Part shown: positions 30,434 through 32,041 of the stretch, piece by piece
How positions within the stretch are numbered: position 1 is the stretch's first letter
Layout of the letters: each line of letters begins with the position of its first letter
Assembly: GCA_903844155.1 (NCBI GenBank)
Contig: CAIMSU010000104.1
Span: forward strand, 1 to 32,041
DNA: 32,041 nt
Direction: 5' to 3'
DNA from: an uncultured Pseudomonadota bacterium
GTDB lineage: Bacteria > Myxococcota_A > UBA796 > SXON01
Made by a program: the position numbers and the translations under genes
The notes under the pieces: model-generated
Databases searched by the model: none
Told to the model about the DNA's origin: nothing
The model's input: the letters and a program-made list of their open reading frames with translations, nothing else

Positions 30434-32041
30434 GCTTGGACCCCGATGGCGCGGTTGGCGCCGTTGGCGCCGTTGGCGCGGTTGCCGAGAAGTGCGCCTT
30501 CGGCGGACTCGTCTTCGTCGTCGGCCTCGCCCGAGAGCAGGTTGCGCGGGATCGACCGGCCCCACCACCAGCGCCCAGCCTCGGCCAGCTCGCCGAACTT
30601 GAGCCCGGACTCGGGGGCGTGCCCGAGAAACGCCTGCCATCCGGCCTCGGTGGGCGGGAGCACGTCCACGCCGGCCGTACCCGATGCCGCCCCGGCGTTC
30701 ACGATGCGGAGTCCGGCCGGGGACACCACCGGGATCTTCTGGGCCTGCTGATTGTAGTAGCTGACCTTCGCGAGCGCGCTCACGACGACATCGGCGACCT
30801 GCGGCCAAGTGCGCTCGACCCAGGAGTCGGGCGCGTGCTGCCAGTGCAGGCCCGGCCAGTCACCCGAGTAGCGGAGCCGGTCGTTGGCGAGCTGCGCGAT
30901 GGCGCGCACGGTCGACGTCTCTTCATCGGCGGGGAAGGTCGCGCCGTAGTTCTCCGGCTTGAGCGCGCTGAACTTGGCGTCGTCCGACTTCGTGAGCCGC
31001 CAGCCGCCTTCGCCCGCGCCACGCTGCCCGATCTGCCCGTCCTTCGTCACCTTCCCGAACTCGATGTAGTCGATGCGCGAGGCGTTCCAGGCGCTCGGGA
31101 TGCCCGCACGCAGGCCCTCGTACACGGGGCCGCCGCCCTCGACGACGAGCACCGGCCGGTCCCGCACGACGCTCGCGGTCGCGGCCCAGGGCCACGCCTC
31201 GACGTTCACGCGGGACAGGTGCTTCAGGCGCTCCTCGGCCTCCCCGCGGAGGCGGGCGGCTTCGGTGCCGTCGCGGGTGCGCTCGGCGTTGCGGAAGCGG
31301 GCGTTGATGGCACGCAAGAGCTTCGACGCCTCGGCGGCGATCTTCTTCTTGGCCTCGGCCTCACGCTGGGCGCGCACGGCTTCGAGGCGGGCGCGGGTCT
31401 GTTCGGGATTCCGGCTGATGAGGAGCAGGATCTCCTCCGGCCCCATGTCCATCTGCGCGCCCGGGTTGTTCGTGTCCCGGTCCTGGGACTTCAGCAATTG
31501 CGTCATCCAACCACGCTTTCCCTGGATCAGATTGAAGCGGAGCCCGTCCTGACTGCGGCGCGCGAAGTAGTAGTAGATCGAGATCGCGGACAGGGTGTTG
31601 CCCTGCCGCACGCCGCGGCCGTTGCGCTGCTGGAGGGTCGCAGGCTCCCACGGCAGATCGAGGTGGTGGATCGCGCAGGTCCGCGTCTGGAGATCGATGC
31701 CCTCGTAGGCGACGGCATTCGCAATCACCACGTCGAACTTGGGCTTCGTCTCGCTCTCGGGCTCGCCGTTGAACTCCTTCGCGATGCGCTGGCGGTCGGC
31801 TGCGTTGGGGGCGACCTCGGCGTTCATCACGCCGATCCGGTCGGCGGCGATGCCCGCGTTCACGAGCGTCATCTTCACCCAGCGATGGGCGGCGACGTTG
31901 TCCACGAACACGATGTGCCCGCACGTCCGATTGGCGAGGACGCGCTCGGCCAGCGCGTCGAACTTCGGTGACGACGGGTCGCTCACCTGGTCGGCGTTCT
32001 TCCAGCCGTAGCCCTCGTCGAGCTGCGCGTGAACGGCGACG
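30430..32041 (-). CDS. SNF2-type helicase C-terminal part (partial, cut by window edge)
   Basis: The frame is open to the right edge, so the gene begins outside the window. The visible part contains HIVFVDNVAAHRWVKMTLVNAG (start of the helicase C domain), FDVVIANAVAYEGIDLQTR and the arginine-finger motif PATLQQRNGRGVRQGN. A long C-terminal region follows with LQWTQ-free, Trp/Gly-rich sequence (DWPGLHWQHAPDSW, AGRWWWGRSIP). Similar large helicase/methylase proteins are carried by phages and conjugative elements. The C-terminal tail is low-complexity (GNRANGANGANRA). Confidence 0.85.
   Translation of the reverse strand, partial: VAVHAQLDEGYGWKNADQVSDPSSPKFDALAERVLANRTCGHIVFVDNVAAHRWVKMTLVNAGIAADRIGVMNAEVAPNAADRQRIAKEFNGEPESETKPKFDVVIANAVAYEGIDLQTRTCAIHHLDLPWEPATLQQRNGRGVRQGNTLSAISIYYYFARRSQDGLRFNLIQGKRGWMTQLLKSQDRDTNNPGAQMDMGPEEILLLISRNPEQTRARLEAVRAQREAEAKKKIAAEASKLLRAINARFRNAERTRDGTEAARLRGEAEERLKHLSRVNVEAWPWAATASVVRDRPVLVVEGGGPVYEGLRAGIPSAWNASRIDYIEFGKVTKDGQIGQRGAGEGGWRLTKSDDAKFSALKPENYGATFPADEETSTVRAIAQLANDRLRYSGDWPGLHWQHAPDSWVERTWPQVADVVVSALAKVSYYNQQAQKIPVVSPAGLRIVNAGAASGTAGVDVLPPTEAGWQAFLGHAPESGLKFGELAEAGRWWWGRSIPRNLLSGEADDEDESAEGALLGNRANGANGANRAIGVQA

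Overview
The window is very GC-rich DNA from a bacterium. Densely packed genes, several secreted or lipid-anchored beta-propeller proteins (FG-GAP, RCC1-like, YVTN-like) and a DUF3336-patatin protein suggest a Myxococcota-type (deltaproteobacterial) genome. No rRNA or other taxonomic marker is present, so this is inference from style only.

Left part (about 0.2-9.5 kb) is chromosomal in character. A same-strand run encodes a patatin-like lipase, a CPA2 cation/proton antiporter, an alkaline-phosphatase-superfamily enzyme, and a LytS-type histidine kinase with its LytTR response regulator; most junctions are 4-nt overlaps. A decayed minus-strand stretch (NB-ARC-type regulator fragment plus zinc-ribbon fragment) follows, then a 51-codon gene and a beta-propeller lipoprotein.

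Middle part (about 9.5-24.7 kb) is an accessory, repeat-rich zone. It holds a TetR regulator with a DUF3089 esterase, two copies (plus one remnant) of a PARP-like ADP-ribosyltransferase-type gene each followed by a small partner gene, and two tandem FG-GAP lipoproteins. A 28-codon micro-ORF recurs four times, and two of its copies lie inside a 292-bp repeat. To the right, a tightly overlapped minus-strand operon (HNH nuclease, 117-aa protein, PD-(D/E)XK-like nuclease) diverges from an OST-HTH/LOTUS-like gene and an unknown gene. A small promoter-to-terminator unit, a serine recombinase and an RCC1-like lipoprotein complete this zone.

Right part (about 24.7-32.0 kb) looks like a phage or integrative element read on the minus strand: a SNF2-type helicase (cut by the window edge), a membrane-anchored lysozyme/chitosanase-like protein, a 96-aa protein, a C5 cytosine methyltransferase, and a 941-aa protein combining a GHKL ATPase with an HELTH metallopeptidase-like motif. 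One small plus-strand gene is embedded.

The best candidates for undescribed biology are the recurring micro-ORF/repeat family, the duplicated ADP-ribosyltransferase-like module, the divergent nuclease/OST-HTH island, and a C-terminal tail shared by the methyltransferase and the GHKL protein.
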